Assembly: GCA_007858575.1 (NCBI GenBank)
Contig: CP042279.1
Coordinates: 3,348,001-3,412,000, forward strand
Direction of reading: 5' to 3'
Length of the DNA: 64,000 nt
Source of the DNA: Streptomyces sp. WAC08241
GTDB lineage: Bacteria; Actinomycetota; Actinomycetes; Streptomycetales; Streptomycetaceae
Made by a program: the position numbers and the translations under genes. A model generated the notes under the pieces. It saw only the letters and a list, made by a program, of their open reading frames with translations. It had not been told where the DNA came from and searched no databases. The first letter of the stretch is position 1; each line of letters opens with the position of its first letter. Below, one piece after another: positions 7,662 to 19,300 of the stretch.

Positions 7662-8591
7662 AGGGGTCCCTCCGACGAGGAGGGAGAGGTGCCCGCAATC
7701 CCCCGTCGGGCGTCTCTCCCTCCTCTTGCTTTTCCCCTTCGTCCGGGCCGCTCGACGCGGCCCGGACGAAGGTGTTCCCAGCCGGCCGCCGGCCCGGTGA
7801 GGAACTGCACCACGGCCTTGTTCACCGCGGCCGGGTCCTCCAGGTAGCCGTAGTGACCGCAGCCCTCGATCAGCTCGAACACGGCGCCCGGGATCGCGTC
7901 GGCGACCTCCCGGCCCAGGTGCGGCGGGGTGACCAGGTCGTCGGCGAAGGCGATCACCTGGCAGGGCACGCGGATCCCCGCGTACGCGGCGAGCCGGTTC
8001 TCGAGGCGGCTCAGTTTCCATCTGCGCCCGCAGTCCGGGGCCCGCGGGCGGGGACAGCTCGAACAGGTCGAGCCAGTCGGCGAGTTCCCGCTCGTCGTTG
8101 AGGGTCCGCGGCGACAGGAACTTCAGGGCGCGCAGGACGGCCGCGTAGCGGGCCGGCAGGACCTGCCCGGAGTCGTGCAGTTCGGTCTCCGCACGGGTGA
8201 GCGCGGCGCGCAGGGCGTCGGTCCGGCCCCGGGTGGCCATCAGGACGGTCTGCCGGACCAGGTCGGGCCGGGCCAGGGAGAGCTCCTGGGCGACGAAGGC
8301 CCCCATGGAGGTGCCGACGACCCGGACGGGGCCGAGGCCGAGGCGCTCGACGAGCCCGGCGACGTCGCCGACCAGGTCGTCCACGGTGAAGCCCCCGGGG
8401 CATTCCGAGGTGGGCGGAATCCCGCGGTTGTCGAAGGTGATCACCCGGAATCCCGCCGCGGTGAGCGCGGGCACCTGATGCAGGTGCCAGGCGGTGCGTC
8501 CGGCACCGGTGCCCTGGATCATCACCACCGGATCGCCCTCTCCGGTGTCCTCGTAGTTCAGACGTATTCCGCTGACCGGCACGACCGGCAT
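7649..8591 (-). CDS. Alpha/beta-fold hydrolase of the lipopeptide cluster
   Basis: Starts [20 protein letters not shown] at ATG 8591. The alpha/beta-hydrolase elements are [16 protein letters not shown] (oxyanion region), [10 protein letters not shown], nucleophile elbow VVGTSMGAF (Ser), the acid in FADDLVTPP, and catalytic His in [15 protein letters not shown]. One or more bases are lost near 8020, between RAQMET and NRLAAYAG. The conserved fold ends near 7785. No stop appears in frame until 7649, past both terminator hairpins, so the true end is probably about 7770-7790 with another lost base. It follows mbtH in the same direction, so a product-editing (type II thioesterase-like) or resistance role is possible, but the substrate is unknown. 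Confidence 0.7.
7677..7725 (+). terminator. Terminator after the MMPL exporter
   Basis: A 19-bp near-perfect stem (GAGGAGGGAGAGGTGCCCG at 7677-7695 and 7707-7725, one internal mismatch pair) is followed by TTGCTTTT. It lies 16 bases after the exporter stop. Confidence 0.75.
7736..7772. terminator. Second terminator hairpin of the convergent gene pair
   Basis: Perfect 16-bp stem (CCTTCGTCCGGGCCGC at 7736-7751 and complement at 7757-7772) with loop TCGAC. It is preceded on the plus strand by CTTTTCCC, which reads as a purine-rich run on the minus transcript. It probably serves the leftward hydrolase transcript and acts bidirectionally. Confidence 0.7.
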
Positions 8592-8630
8592 CTCTCTTTC
8601 CCTTCTCGTCGGGGAACACGCGGAGGTAGT

Positions 8631-8673
8631 GTGGCCCGCCCCGGTCGCCGGAAGGCGTTCGGGGGCGGGCCAC
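8631..8673 (-). terminator. Hairpin between mbtH and the hydrolase gene
   Basis: Perfect 12-bp stem GTGGCCCGCCCC (8631-8642) with its complement at 8662-8673, in the 90-bp gap between mbtH (stop 8682) and the hydrolase (start 8591). It could attenuate or stabilise the 3' end of the NRPS-mbtH message. No U-run is seen. Confidence 0.45.
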
Positions 8674-8681
8674 GCGGTGGG

Positions 8682-8904
8682 TCAGGCGGCGTCGGCGCCT
8701 TCCATCTCCCGCACCAGACTGGCGGGACGCATGTCGGTCCAGTGGGTGTTGATGTGCTCGAGCGCCGCGTCACGCGTGGTGGCCGCCAGGGCGGTGCGCC
8801 ACCCTCCGGAACCTCGATGAACGCCGGCCACAGGGAGTACTGCCCCTCGTCGTTGACGAGGACGAGATACGTGCCTCCGGGTCCTCGAAGGGGTTGCTGC
8901 TCAT
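8682..8904 (-). CDS. MbtH-like protein
   Basis: Small NRPS chaperone that binds adenylation domains. ATG at 8904 gives [10 protein letters not shown]. Restoring one base after codon 10 and one in the GAGGG run near 8800 gives [19 protein letters not shown], then [31 protein letters not shown] and [11 protein letters not shown], ending at 8682 (74 residues). The conserved S-LWP, P-GW and THWTDMRP motifs of the family are all present. It lies 65 bases after the last NRPS gene and probably serves all three synthetases. Confidence 0.88.
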
Positions 8905-8969
8905 ACGATCGCTCCTTCTCGAAGGATTCTTTCTCGGGATTCTTCTCGCCGTCGCACTTCCCTCGCGGG

Positions 8970-9760
8970 TCACAGCCGCTCTGCGAGGAAACGCCCGATG
9001 CGGGCCATGTGGCGGGCGTCCGTCATCAGATTTCCGTGGGTCGATTCTATGGCGCAGACCTCGATCGAACCGCCGGTGAGGGGTTGCCACAAGTGGACAT
9101 TCAGACGGCTTGACCTGTCGGCCTCCGACTTCTTCTCGGCGGAGACGAAGAGGAGATCGCCGTCGAAGAAATCCGGCCGGAAACGCCGCATGAGCCGGAC
9201 ATTGTTCACATACACGTCCTTGAGCGCCAGGATGTCCTGGGCCTCCAGGTGCCGGAGGTTCTGGTTCCCGCTCTGCAGGAACTCGCGGAAGCGCAGCAGA
9301 ACGGCTTCCTGGTCTGCTACGAGCTCCTCCCTGTCGAAGGTGAAGCCCATCGCCTGGAGGTTGTGCGCGACGACCTCGTGCTCCACGGGGTCGTCGGTGA
9401 CGGCGTTCTCCCCCGGCGGGTAGGCGTCGAGCAGGGCGAGGAGCCCGATCCGCTCCCCCTCCGCCCGCAACCGGGTCGCGAGGGCGTGCGGCCAGACCGC
9501 CGAAGGACCAGCCGGCCAGCCGGTAGGGCCCGTGGGGCTGGACGGAGCGGATCCGGGCCAGGTAGTCCTCCGTCATCTCGTCCATGGAGGCGGGCAGCGC
9601 GCCGGATCCGTCGAGACCGCTGGCCTGGATGCCGTACACCGGGACGTCGGGGCCGAGGTGGCGGACGAGTCCGGCGTAGCACCAGCCGAAGCCGCCGCCC
9701 GGGTGCAGGAAGAAGACGGGCGCCTCCGTCCCCGGGCGCGCAGGGGCAGCAGGCCCCGGG
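8970..9760 (-). other. Terminal type I thioesterase (cyclase) domain
   Basis: Segments [32 protein letters not shown] (nucleophile Ser), [12 protein letters not shown], and [20 protein letters not shown] (catalytic His) define an intact releasing domain at the end of the last synthetase. One base is lost near 9480, just after the nucleophile elbow. Confidence 0.85.
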
Positions 9761-12700
9761 TGGCGCGGCGGCCCCGCCGGCGGCCCCTCGCCCTCCGTGC
9801 CGTCGTCCCCTGCGGCCTCCGGCGCCCCGCCGGTCAGGATCCGGGCCAGGCCGGCCGGGGTGGAGGTGTCGAAGACGGCCCGGACCGGCAGGTCGACGAC
9901 GAGTTCCTCACGGATCCGGCCGACGAGCCGGGCGGCGAGGAAGGAGTGGCCGCCGAGCTCGAAGAAGTCGTCCTCCGCGCCCACCTCCTCGACCCCGAGG
10001 ACCTCCGCGAACAGCGTGCACAGGGCGTGTTCCTCAGGTGTGGCGGCCGGCCTCGACCGGTCGGCGCCCGGGTCGGGGGCGGGGAGCGCGGCCCGGTCGA
10101 GCTTGCCGTTCGGAGTGAGCGGCAGGGCCTCCAGGAGGACGAACGCGGCCGGGACCATGTGCTCGGGGCAGCCGGCGCGCGAGGTGCTCGCGCAGCTCGG
10201 ACGGGTGCGGCCGGGCCCCGTCGGCGGGGACCGCGTAGCCGGTCAGGCGCCGGTCGCCGGGCCGGTCCTCCCGGACGACGACGGCCGCCTGGGCGACGCC
10301 GGGCGCGGCGGCGAGGACCGCCTCCACCTCGCCGGGCTCGATGCGGAACCCGCGGATCTTGACCTGGGCGTCGCCCCGGCCGAGGTAGACGAGCTGTCCT
10401 TCGGCGTTCCGGCGGGCGAGGTCGCCGGTCCGGTACATGCGGGAGCCCGCCGGGCCGTGCGGATCGGCGACGAACCGCTCCGCCGTGCGGTCGGGCCGGT
10501 GGACGTAGCCGCGGGCCAGGGCCGCGCCCGCGACGTACAGCTCGCCGGGGACGCCGTCGGGCACCGGGTTCAGCCATCCGTCGAGCAGGCGCACGGAGGT
10601 GTTGTCGACGGGGCCGCCGATGGGCGGGGCGCCCGGTGCCCAGTCGGCGGGGTCCTCGGGGAGCCGGGCCGCGGTGACGACGTGGGTCTCGGCGGGGCCG
10701 TAGTGGTTGTGCAGCCGGCGGCCGGGGCGGGCCGCGCAGAACGCCCGGATGGCGCCGTGCGGTGAGGGCCTCGCCCGCCTGGACGAGGTCGGTGAGGTCG
10801 GGCAGCGGCAGCCCCCGGGCGGTGGCCGCCTCGCACACCGCGTCGAGGACGAGGTTGGGGGCGTAGAGCTCGTGGATCCGCCGGTCCTGGAGCCAGTGGG
10901 CCAGCCGGGCCGGGTCGCGGCGGACGTCCTCGGGGCAGACCACGAGGGTCTTGCCGGCGAGCAGCGCGGACAGCATCTCCTGGACGGAGACGTCGAAGCT
11001 GACGGCGGTGAACTGGGCGACCCGGGTGCCGGGACCGCCGCGGATCTCCCGCTCGTGCCAGTCGAGCAGGTTGAGCAGGGCGCCCGCGGGCATGGTCACG
11101 CCCTTGGGGCGGCCGGTCGACCCGGAGGTGTAGATGACGTACGCCGGGTGGGCGGGCCGGGCTCCGCGACGCGCTCGGCCGGCGCGAGGTCGCCGTCGTC
11201 CAGGCGGGCGAGGGCGGCGAGCGTGTCGGGGGCGTCGACGAGGAGGAGGGGACGGGGGCGGGTCGGGTCCGCCCGCCGGGGGCCGACCGGCTTCCGGCGG
11301 CGTCCCGCGACGGTCCGTCGGTATCCGGCCGGCTCCCCGTCGGCCGCTCCCCGGCCCCCGGCGGCCAGTGACGGATCGGGGCCGGACGCGGGGAGCGTGC
11401 CCGTCAGGGCCTCGCCCGGACCGTCCGGGCCGGTGAGGTCGCCCGTCGTGAGGACGAGCGCGGGGCGGGCGTCGGCGAGCATGTACGCGATGCGGTCGGC
11501 GGGGTAGCCGGGGTCGACGGGCAGGTAGCCCGCGCCGGTCTTGAGGACGGCGAGCAGCGCGGTGACCAGGTCGGCCGAGCGGTGCATGGCCACGGCGACG
11601 AGGTCCTCGGGGCCGACGCCCCGGGCGGCCATCAGCCGGGCGAGGTGGTTGGCCCGGGAGTCGAGCTCCCGGTAGGCGACCGTGCCGTCCGGCGTGTCCA
11701 CCGCGACGGCCTCCGGGGCGCCCGGCGGCGGCCTCGAAGCGCGCGGCGAGCCCGCCGTCCTGGGCGCGGGGCCGGTCGGGCCCGGTCCCGGCGGCGAGCG
11801 CCCGGGCCCGCTCGGCCCCGTCGAGCAGCGGCAGTTCGCCGAGGCGGCGCTGTGGTTCGGCCGTCGCCGCGTCGAGCAGCCGGAGGAGCCGGTCGACGAG
11901 GGCGCGGGCGGTCGCGGGTCGAACAGGTCGGTGCTGAACTCGATGCCGGCGCCGAGCCCGTCGGGGTGCCGTCGGGCGCGTGGCGCTCCGCGAAGGAGAG
12001 CAGCAGGTCGAACTTGGCCGAGCCGGTGGCGGAGGGCAGCGCGGTGGCGGTGAGGCCGGGCAGCCGGAGCACCTCTCCCTCCGTGCCGGGCCGCCGGTCG
12101 GTGTTGTTGAAGGCGATCATCGTCTGGAACAGCGGGTGCCGGGACTGCGACCGCTTGGGGTTCAGCGCCTCGACGAGCTGCTCGAAGGGCAGGTCCTGGT
12201 GGGCGTAGGCGGCCAGGTCCGTCTCGCGGACGCGGCCGATCAGCTCCTTGAAGGTGGGGTCGCCGGAGGTGTCGGTGCGCAGGACGAGGGTGTTGACGAA
12301 GAAGCCGACGAGGTCGTCGAGGGCGTCGTCGGAGCGGCCCGCGACCGGGGTGCCGAGCGGGATGTCGGTGCCGGCGCCGAGCCGGGTGAGGAGGGCGGCG
12401 ACGGCGGCCTGGAGCACCATGAACGGGCTGGCCTGGGTGGAACGCGCCAGGGCGCGGACCCTCCCGTACAGCGCTTCGGGGACCTCGTAGAGGACGCGGT
12501 CCCCGCGGTGGCCGGCGACGGCGGGCCGGGGCCGGTCCGTGGGCAGCGGCAGTTCCTCGGGGAGCCCGGCCAGGGTCCGCTTCCAGTGGGCGAGCTGGCG
12601 GACGGCCTGGCTGTCCGGGTCGTCCTCGGTGCCCAGCGCCGCGCGCTGCCAGAGGCTGTAGTCGGCGTACTGGACGGGCAGCGGGGCCCAGGCGGGGCGC

Positions 12701-15700
12701 CGCCGGCGTGCCGGGCGGCGTACGCGGTGACGAGGTCGCGGGCGAGCAGCGGGACGGACCAGCCGTCGCCCGCGATGTGGTGGACGAGCAGCAGGAGGAC
12801 GTTCTCCTCGGGCCCCGTCTCGAACAGCCAGGCGCGCAGGGGTATCTCGTCGTCGAGCGCGAAGGGGTGGGCGGCGGCGGCGGCCAGCTCCGCGTCGAGC
12901 CGGCTGGCGTCCCCGACCCCCGGTACGAGGGTCAGTTCGGGCGGGCGCCGGCGCCGTCCCGCACGATCTGGTACGGGCCCTCGGCGTCCTCCGCGAAGAC
13001 GGTCCGCAGTGCCTCGTGGCGCTCGGCGACGTCGGCGAGCGCGGCTCGCAGCGCGGCCGGGTCGAGCCGGCCGGTGAGCCTCATCGCGAAGGGGATGTTG
13101 TACGTGGGGCTCGGCCCCTCGAACCGGTGCAGGAACCACAGCCTGCGCTGCGCGAAGGAGGCGGGGACCCGGCCGGGGCGCGGCCGGACCGGCTCCAGGG
13201 CGGGCCGGGCCGTGCCGGAGGCGTCCAGGGCACGGGCCAGGGCGGCCACGGTGGGGTTCTCGAAGAGCAGGCGGACGGACGCCTCCGTGCCCAGCACCGA
13301 ACGGATCCGGCCGGTCAGCCGCGTGGCGAGCAGCGAGTGGCCGCCGAGTTCGAAGAAGTCGTCGTCGACGCCGACCCGGGGCACGCCCAGGAGCTCCGCG
13401 AACAGCCCGCACAGGATGTCCTCCTGCGGGGTGCGCGGGAGCCGGCGCGGCCCGCCGGTCACCGGCGCGGCCTCGACCCGGGGCAGGGCCCGCCGGTCGA
13501 CCTTGCCGTTGCCCGTCAGGGGCAGCGCGTCGAGCATCAGGAACGCGCCGGGCACCATGTAGTCGGGGAGCTCCGCGGCGACGTGGGCGCGCAGCCCGGC
13601 CGGGTGGGGCGGCCCCGCTCGGCGACCAGGCAGGCGACGAGCCGCTTGTCCCCGGGGCGCGGCTCCTGCACGGTGACGACGGCCTGGGCGACGTCCGGGT
13701 GGCGTCCCAGGACGGCCTCGATCTCGCCCGGCTCGATGCGGAACCCGCGCAGTTTGACCTGCTCGTCGGCGCGCCCGAGGTATTCGAGGACGCCGTCGGG
13801 GGTCCAGCGGACGAGGTCGCCGGTCCGGTACATCCGCGCGCCGGCCGGGCCGTACGGGTCGGCGACGAACCGTTCCGCGGTGAGGCCGGGGCGCCGCCAG
13901 TAGCCGCGGGCGAGGCCCGCTCCGGCGATGTGCAGTTCGCCCGCCGTGCCGCGCGGGACGGGCGCAGTCCGGCGTCGAGGACGAGCAGCCGGGTGTTGTC
14001 CAGGGGGTGCCGATCGGGACGGACGCCGGACGGGGCCGCCGGCCGGCAGCCGGTGCCGGACGGCGAACGTCGTGGTCTCGGTGGGGCCGTAGCCGTCGAC
14101 GACGGAGGTCTCCGGGCAGGCGGCCATGACGCGGCGCACGGCCGCGGCCGGTACGACGTCGCCACCGGTCCACACCTCGCGCACCCCGGCGAGGACCCCG
14201 GGGCCTCGTCGGCGACGAGCTGGAAGAGGCCGGAGGTCAGCCACATCCCGGTCACCCCGAACTCCTCGACGAGCGCGCCGATCCGCGCGGCGTCGAGGTC
14301 CCCGGGCGGCGCCACGACGGCGGTGCCGCCGGAGAGCAGCGGCGCCCACAGTTCGTAGGTGAAGGCGTCGAAGGCGTGCGGCGAGTGGACGAGCACGCAC
14401 CGGTGCGCCGCCCCGGAGAAGGACCGGTCGCGCGCCAGCTCCAGCACGGCCCGGTGGGTGACGGCGACGCCCTTGGGCGTGCCGGTCGATCCGGAGGTGT
14501 GCATGAGGTAGGCGAGCCGGTCGCCGGCGGGGACGGGCGGGAGGGGGCACCGGGCCCGGAGGGCCCTCCCCGTCCGCCCGCAGCACCGCCGTGCCCAGCC
14601 CCGCGGCGCGGGACTCGTGCTCCCCGTCCGTCAGGACCGGTCCGATCCCGGCGAGGTCGGCCACCTGGCGCAGGCGGTCGGCGGGGTCGCCCTGGCGCAG
14701 GGGGACGTACGCCCCGCCCGCCTTGAGGACGGCGAGGATCGCCACCACCAGTTCGGCGGAGCGTTCCATCAGGAGCCCGACGGGCGTCTCGGCCGTCACG
14801 CCGAGGCCGACGAGCCGGCGCGCCAGGGCGTCGGAGCGGGCGTCGAGCGTCGCGTAGTCGTAGGCGGTGGCGCCGCAGCGGACGGCGACGGCGTCCGGGG
14901 TGCGCCGGGCCTGGGCGCGGAACGCCTCGGGCAGGCCCGTCTCCGGTACGGGCGTCTCCGCGCCCCGGCCGAGGTCGAGGACGGCCCGCCGCTCACCGGC
15001 GGGGAGGGTCTCCAGGCGGCCCAGCGGCAGGGACGGGTCCGCGGCGACCGAGCGCAGCACGCGCACCAACCGGTCCATGACGGACCGCGCCGTCCCTTCC
15101 GGGATCAGGTCGGGCTGGTGGTCGAGCCGCAGGCGCAGCCCCCGCGCCCGACGGCGACCAGGGCCAGCGGGTAGTGGGTGGCGTCGCGGTTGCGGCTGCC
15201 GGTGACGGTGACGCCCCGGATGCCGCCGGGCCGGTCGTTCTCGGCGCCGATGTCGACCGGGTAGTTCTCGAACACCATGGTGGTGTCGAAGAGTTCGCCG
15301 GACCCGGCGAGCCGCTGCACCTCGGCGAGGCCGGTGTGCTGGTACGGCTGGAGCCGGGTCTGCTCGTCCTGGACACGGCGCACGGTGTCGACGAGGGGCT
15401 CGTCGGCCCGCAGCGCGACCCGCACCGGCAGGGTGTTGATGAAGAGGCCCACCATCGTCTCGATGCCGGGGACCTCCGGCGGCCGGCCGGACACGGTGGT
15501 GCCGAAGACCACGTCGTCGCGGCCGGTCAGGCCGCTCAGGACGACCGCCCAGGCGCCCTGCACCAGGGAGTTGAGGGTGAGGGCCCGCTCCCGGGCGAGG
15601 GCGGTGAGCGCCTCGTACGTGGGCCGGTCCACCTCGGTCTCCAGACGCCCGGGGACGACCGGCGCCCGCTCCCCCGCCCTCGGGGAGACGAGGGTGGGGC

Positions 15701-16355
15701 CGTCGAGCCCGGCGAGGGCCCCGCGCCAGGCGTCGAGCGCGGCCTCCTTGTCCTGGCCCGCGAGCCACTGGAGGTAGTCGCGGAAGGGCCGGACCCGGGC
15801 AGGGCGCTGTCGTCGCCCCCGGAGGCGTACAGCGCGAGCAGTTCGCGCACCAGCATCGGACGGGACCAGCCGTCGAGCAGGATGTGGTGGTTCGTCAGGA
15901 CGAACCGGTGCCGCCCGTCGCCGAGCCGGATGAGCGTGAACCGCATCAGCGGGGGCTCGGCGAGGTCGAACCGGCGGGTCCGGTCCTCCTCGACGACCCG
16001 GTCCGCGGCCGCCGCCCGCGCGGCCTCGGGGAGGCCGGTCAGGTCCACGTCCTCCCACGGCAGCCGCACCTCGTGCGGGATCATCTGCACGGGCCGCTGG
16101 AGCCCCGCGTACCGGAAGGCGGCCCGCAGGTTGCCGTGGCGCCGCAGCAGCGCGCGGCACGCGGCCCGCAGGGCCTCGGCGTCCAGGTCGCCCGCCAGGT
16201 CGATGGCCTGCTGCACGAGGTACACGTCCGGTGCGGCCTCGTCGTACACGCTGTGGAACAGCAGTCCCTCCTGGAGGGGGGCCAGGGCAGGATGTCCTGC
16301 AGTCCCGGCCGCGGTGTCGCCCGCGCGGGCGTTTCGTCATCGCCTGCGTCGCCAT
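8970..16355 (-). CDS. Non-ribosomal peptide synthetase, modules 10-11 plus thioesterase (Val-Pro-release)
   Basis: About 2,460 residues, C-A-T-C-A-T-TE. It starts at ATG 16355 ([10 protein letters not shown]), which overlaps the stop of the preceding synthetase by one base (TGATG). The first condensation domain begins [18 protein letters not shown] and has the catalytic [11 protein letters not shown]. It follows an epimerase module, so it should be a D-acceptor-type C domain. The A domains carry Val (DAYWWGGTFK) and Pro (DVQLVAHVVK) codes. The C-terminal thioesterase has nucleophile LAGWSFGG and His in [13 protein letters not shown]. Many single-base losses split it (for example near 15148, 14520, 13600, 12000, 11700, 10760 and 9500). 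It should release the peptide by macrolactamisation between Pro11 and the side-chain amine of residue 2, as known for the friulimicin/amphomycin class. Confidence 0.9.
9800..13220 (-). other. NRPS module 11: C-A-T, proline
   Basis: The C domain has [13 protein letters not shown]. The A domain has [26 protein letters not shown] and, after frame correction, an [11 protein letters not shown] block. The pocket reads DVQLVAHVVK, the standard proline code. T domain: [20 protein letters not shown]. Confidence 0.8.
13220..16355 (-). other. NRPS module 10: C-A-T, valine
   Basis: A-domain blocks [25 protein letters not shown] and [12 protein letters not shown] give DAYWWGGTFK, a recognised valine pocket. 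T domain: [20 protein letters not shown]. The C domain is of the LAPLQEG type that follows epimerase modules. Confidence 0.82.
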
Positions 16356-19300
16356 CACGAGGTCCTCCACTCGTCTTCCAGCAATTCGATCTCGTCCTGG
16401 CTCAGCAGGCTCAGGGACACGTCCGAGACGGTCAGTCCGCCCGCGTCGGGGCGCTCCACGTGCTCGGTCAGCGCCCTCAGGGCCTGGAACCACAGGTCCG
16501 CTAGCTCTCGACCTCGGCGCGGCCGAGGATCTCCCGCGCCCAGGTCCAGGTGGCCGACAGCTCGGCCCGGCGGGCCCGTCGTTGGTGCGGGCGTTCAGTT
16601 CGAGGGGGTGCGCGAGCGGCACCTCCCGGGTCGGTGCCGCCGACTCCGGCGGCGGTCGAGAGCACGGTCCAGTCGGGCACGGCGGCGGTGCCCGCGTCCC
16701 GGGTGCCGGCCGTCGTGAAGCGGCCCAGGTAGTTGAAGGCGACCTGGGGCGCCGGCAGTCCGGCGAAGCCGGCGGCCGTCGCGGGGTCGAGGTGGCGCGT
16801 CAGGCCGTATCCCATGCCCTTGTCGGGGACGGCCCGCAACTGTTCCTTGACCTGCTTGAGGGCCGCGCCGGCGGCGGGGCTGCCCGCGAAGGCGTCCGCC
16901 AGATCGGCGGTCGCCGGGTCGAGGCGCACCGGGTACAGGCTGGTGAACCAGCCGACCGTACGGGACAGGTCGGCGCCGCCGACCAGTTCCTCCTCGCGGC
17001 CGTGGCCCTCCAGGTCGATCAGGGCCGTCGTGGCGGGGTGCCCCGCCAGCGCGCCCAGGCGAGCACGAACGCGGCCAGGAGCACGTCGTTCACCTCGGCC
17101 TTGAACGCGGCCGGGACCCGGGTCAGGAGCTGTTCGGTCACCTCCTCCGGCAGCGTCAGCGTCAGGTGCTCCGCCGTCCCGTAGGTGTCCCGGCCGGGGT
17201 CGAGCGCCCGCGCGCCGATCCGGGGTCGCCGGGCCGCAGCACCCGCTGCCACCAGCCTGCCTCGGCTGCCCTCGCCGGCCGCGCCGCCTCTCGGTCAGCC
17301 GCTGCGACCAGCGGCGGAACGAGGTGCCCACGGCCTGGAGCGCCGGGGTGCGGCCGCCGCTCGCCTCCCGGTACGCCTCCGCCAGGTCCGGTACGAGGAT
17401 CCGCCAGGAGACCCCGTCGACGACCAGGTGGTGGACGAGGAGCAGCAGCACCCCGGGCAGGTCGCGGCCCCGGTCGAACCAGACCGCCCGGACCACGTCG
17501 CCGGCGGCGAGGTCCAGCCGCTCGCGGGCGGCCCGGGTCTCGCGGCCGACCAGCTCGCGCCACGCCCGTTCGTCGAGTCCGGCCGCGTCGACGCGGCGCA
17601 GGACCGCGTCCGGGTCCACGGTTCCCGGCGCGCGGAACTCAGGCGCCGTCCGGGCGCCGCGGAGAGCCGGGCCCGGAGGGCGTCGTGGTGGTCGACGAGC
17701 GCGCCGAGGGCGGTACGCAGGTGCGCGTGGGCGAGCCCCGCCGGGACCTGGACGAGCCGGGACTGGTTGTACTGGTCGGCGGGGCCGCCGCGTTCGAGGA
17801 ACCAGTGCATGATCGGCGTCAGCGGTACGTCCCCGACGCCGGCGCCCGGCTCCTCGGCGGGCGTGCCGCCGGTCTCCGTGACGACGTCGGCCAGGGCGGC
17901 GACGGTCCGCTGCTCGAAGACGTCCCGGACGGACAGTTCGAGTCCGGCCCGGCGGGCCCGGCTGACCAACTGGATCGACATGATGCTGTCGCCGCCGAGG
18001 TCGAAGAAGCTGTCGTCGATCCCGGCGTCGTCGAGGCCGAGCACGTCGGCGAAGAGGGCGCACAGGGCCTTCTCGCGTTCGGTGCGGGGCTCGCGCCGGC
18101 CGGCGCCGTCCCGGTCCGCGCCGTAGGCGGGGCGGGCAGCGCGCGCCGGTCGAGCTTGCCGTTCAGGGTCAGCGGCAGGGCGTCGAGCGCGACGACCGCC
18201 GAGGGACCATGTACGCGGGGAGGACGGCGGCCACGTGGGCGAGCAGGGCGTCGTGGTCGACGGGCGGGGCCTGCGGCGTGACGGGGGCGGGAGGGCGTCC
18301 CGGCCCCCGGGGTCCGCCGCCGGGACGACGTACGCCACGAGGCGCTTGTCGCCGGGCCGGTCCTCCCGCAGGACCACCGCGGCCTGGGCGATCTCCGGGC
18401 GGCCGGTGAGGACCGCCTCGACCTCGCCGGGTTCGACGCGGAAGCCGCGGAGCTTGACCTGGTCGTCGACGCGGCCGAGGAACTCCAGGCGCCCGTCGCC
18501 GATCCGGCGCACGACGTCACCGGTGCGGTACATCCGCTCGCCGCCGCCCGCGAACGGGTCGGCCACGAACCGCTGGGCGGTGAGGCCGGTCCGGCCGAGG
18601 TAGCCGCGCGCGACGCCGGCACCGCCGATGTACAGCTCGCCCGCGACGCCCGGGGGCACCGGGCGGAGGCGGGAGTCGAGCACGTACACCCGGGTGTTCC
18701 ACAGGGGCCGGCCGATCGGCACGACCGCCTCGGGCACCTCCTGTGGCGTGCGCAGTCGGCCGGCCGTGGAGAAGACGGTGGTCTCGGTCGGGCCGTACTC
18801 GTTGGCGACGACGATGCCCGGGCAGGTCTCCAGGACCCGCCGGACCGCCGCCGGGGAGACGACGTCACCACCGGCCCAGACCTCGCGCACGCCCCGGAAG
18901 CACTCGGGCCGCTCCTCGGCGAGCACCCGGAAGAGTCCGGCGCTGACGAAGAGCCCGGTCACCCCGCCGTCGGCGATCGCCGTCGCGAGGTCCCCGGCGT
19001 CGAGCCGGCCGGCCGGTGCGACGACGATCGCGCCTCCGGTGAGGAGCGGGGTCCAGATCTCGAAGGTCGAGGCGTCGAAGGCGTACGGCGAGTGCATCAG
19101 GACCCGCTCGTGGTTGCCCCCGCGCCAGGAGCGGTCGGCGGCCAGGTGGACGACGTTGTGGTGGGTGTTGCCGACGCCCTTCGGGGTGCCCGTGGAGCCG
19201 GAGGTGTACATGACGTACGCGAGCTGTTCGGCGTCCGTGGCGGTCCCGGGGTCGGTGGCGGGCTCGGCGGAGAGGTCGAGCCCGGAGCCGGTCGCGCCGT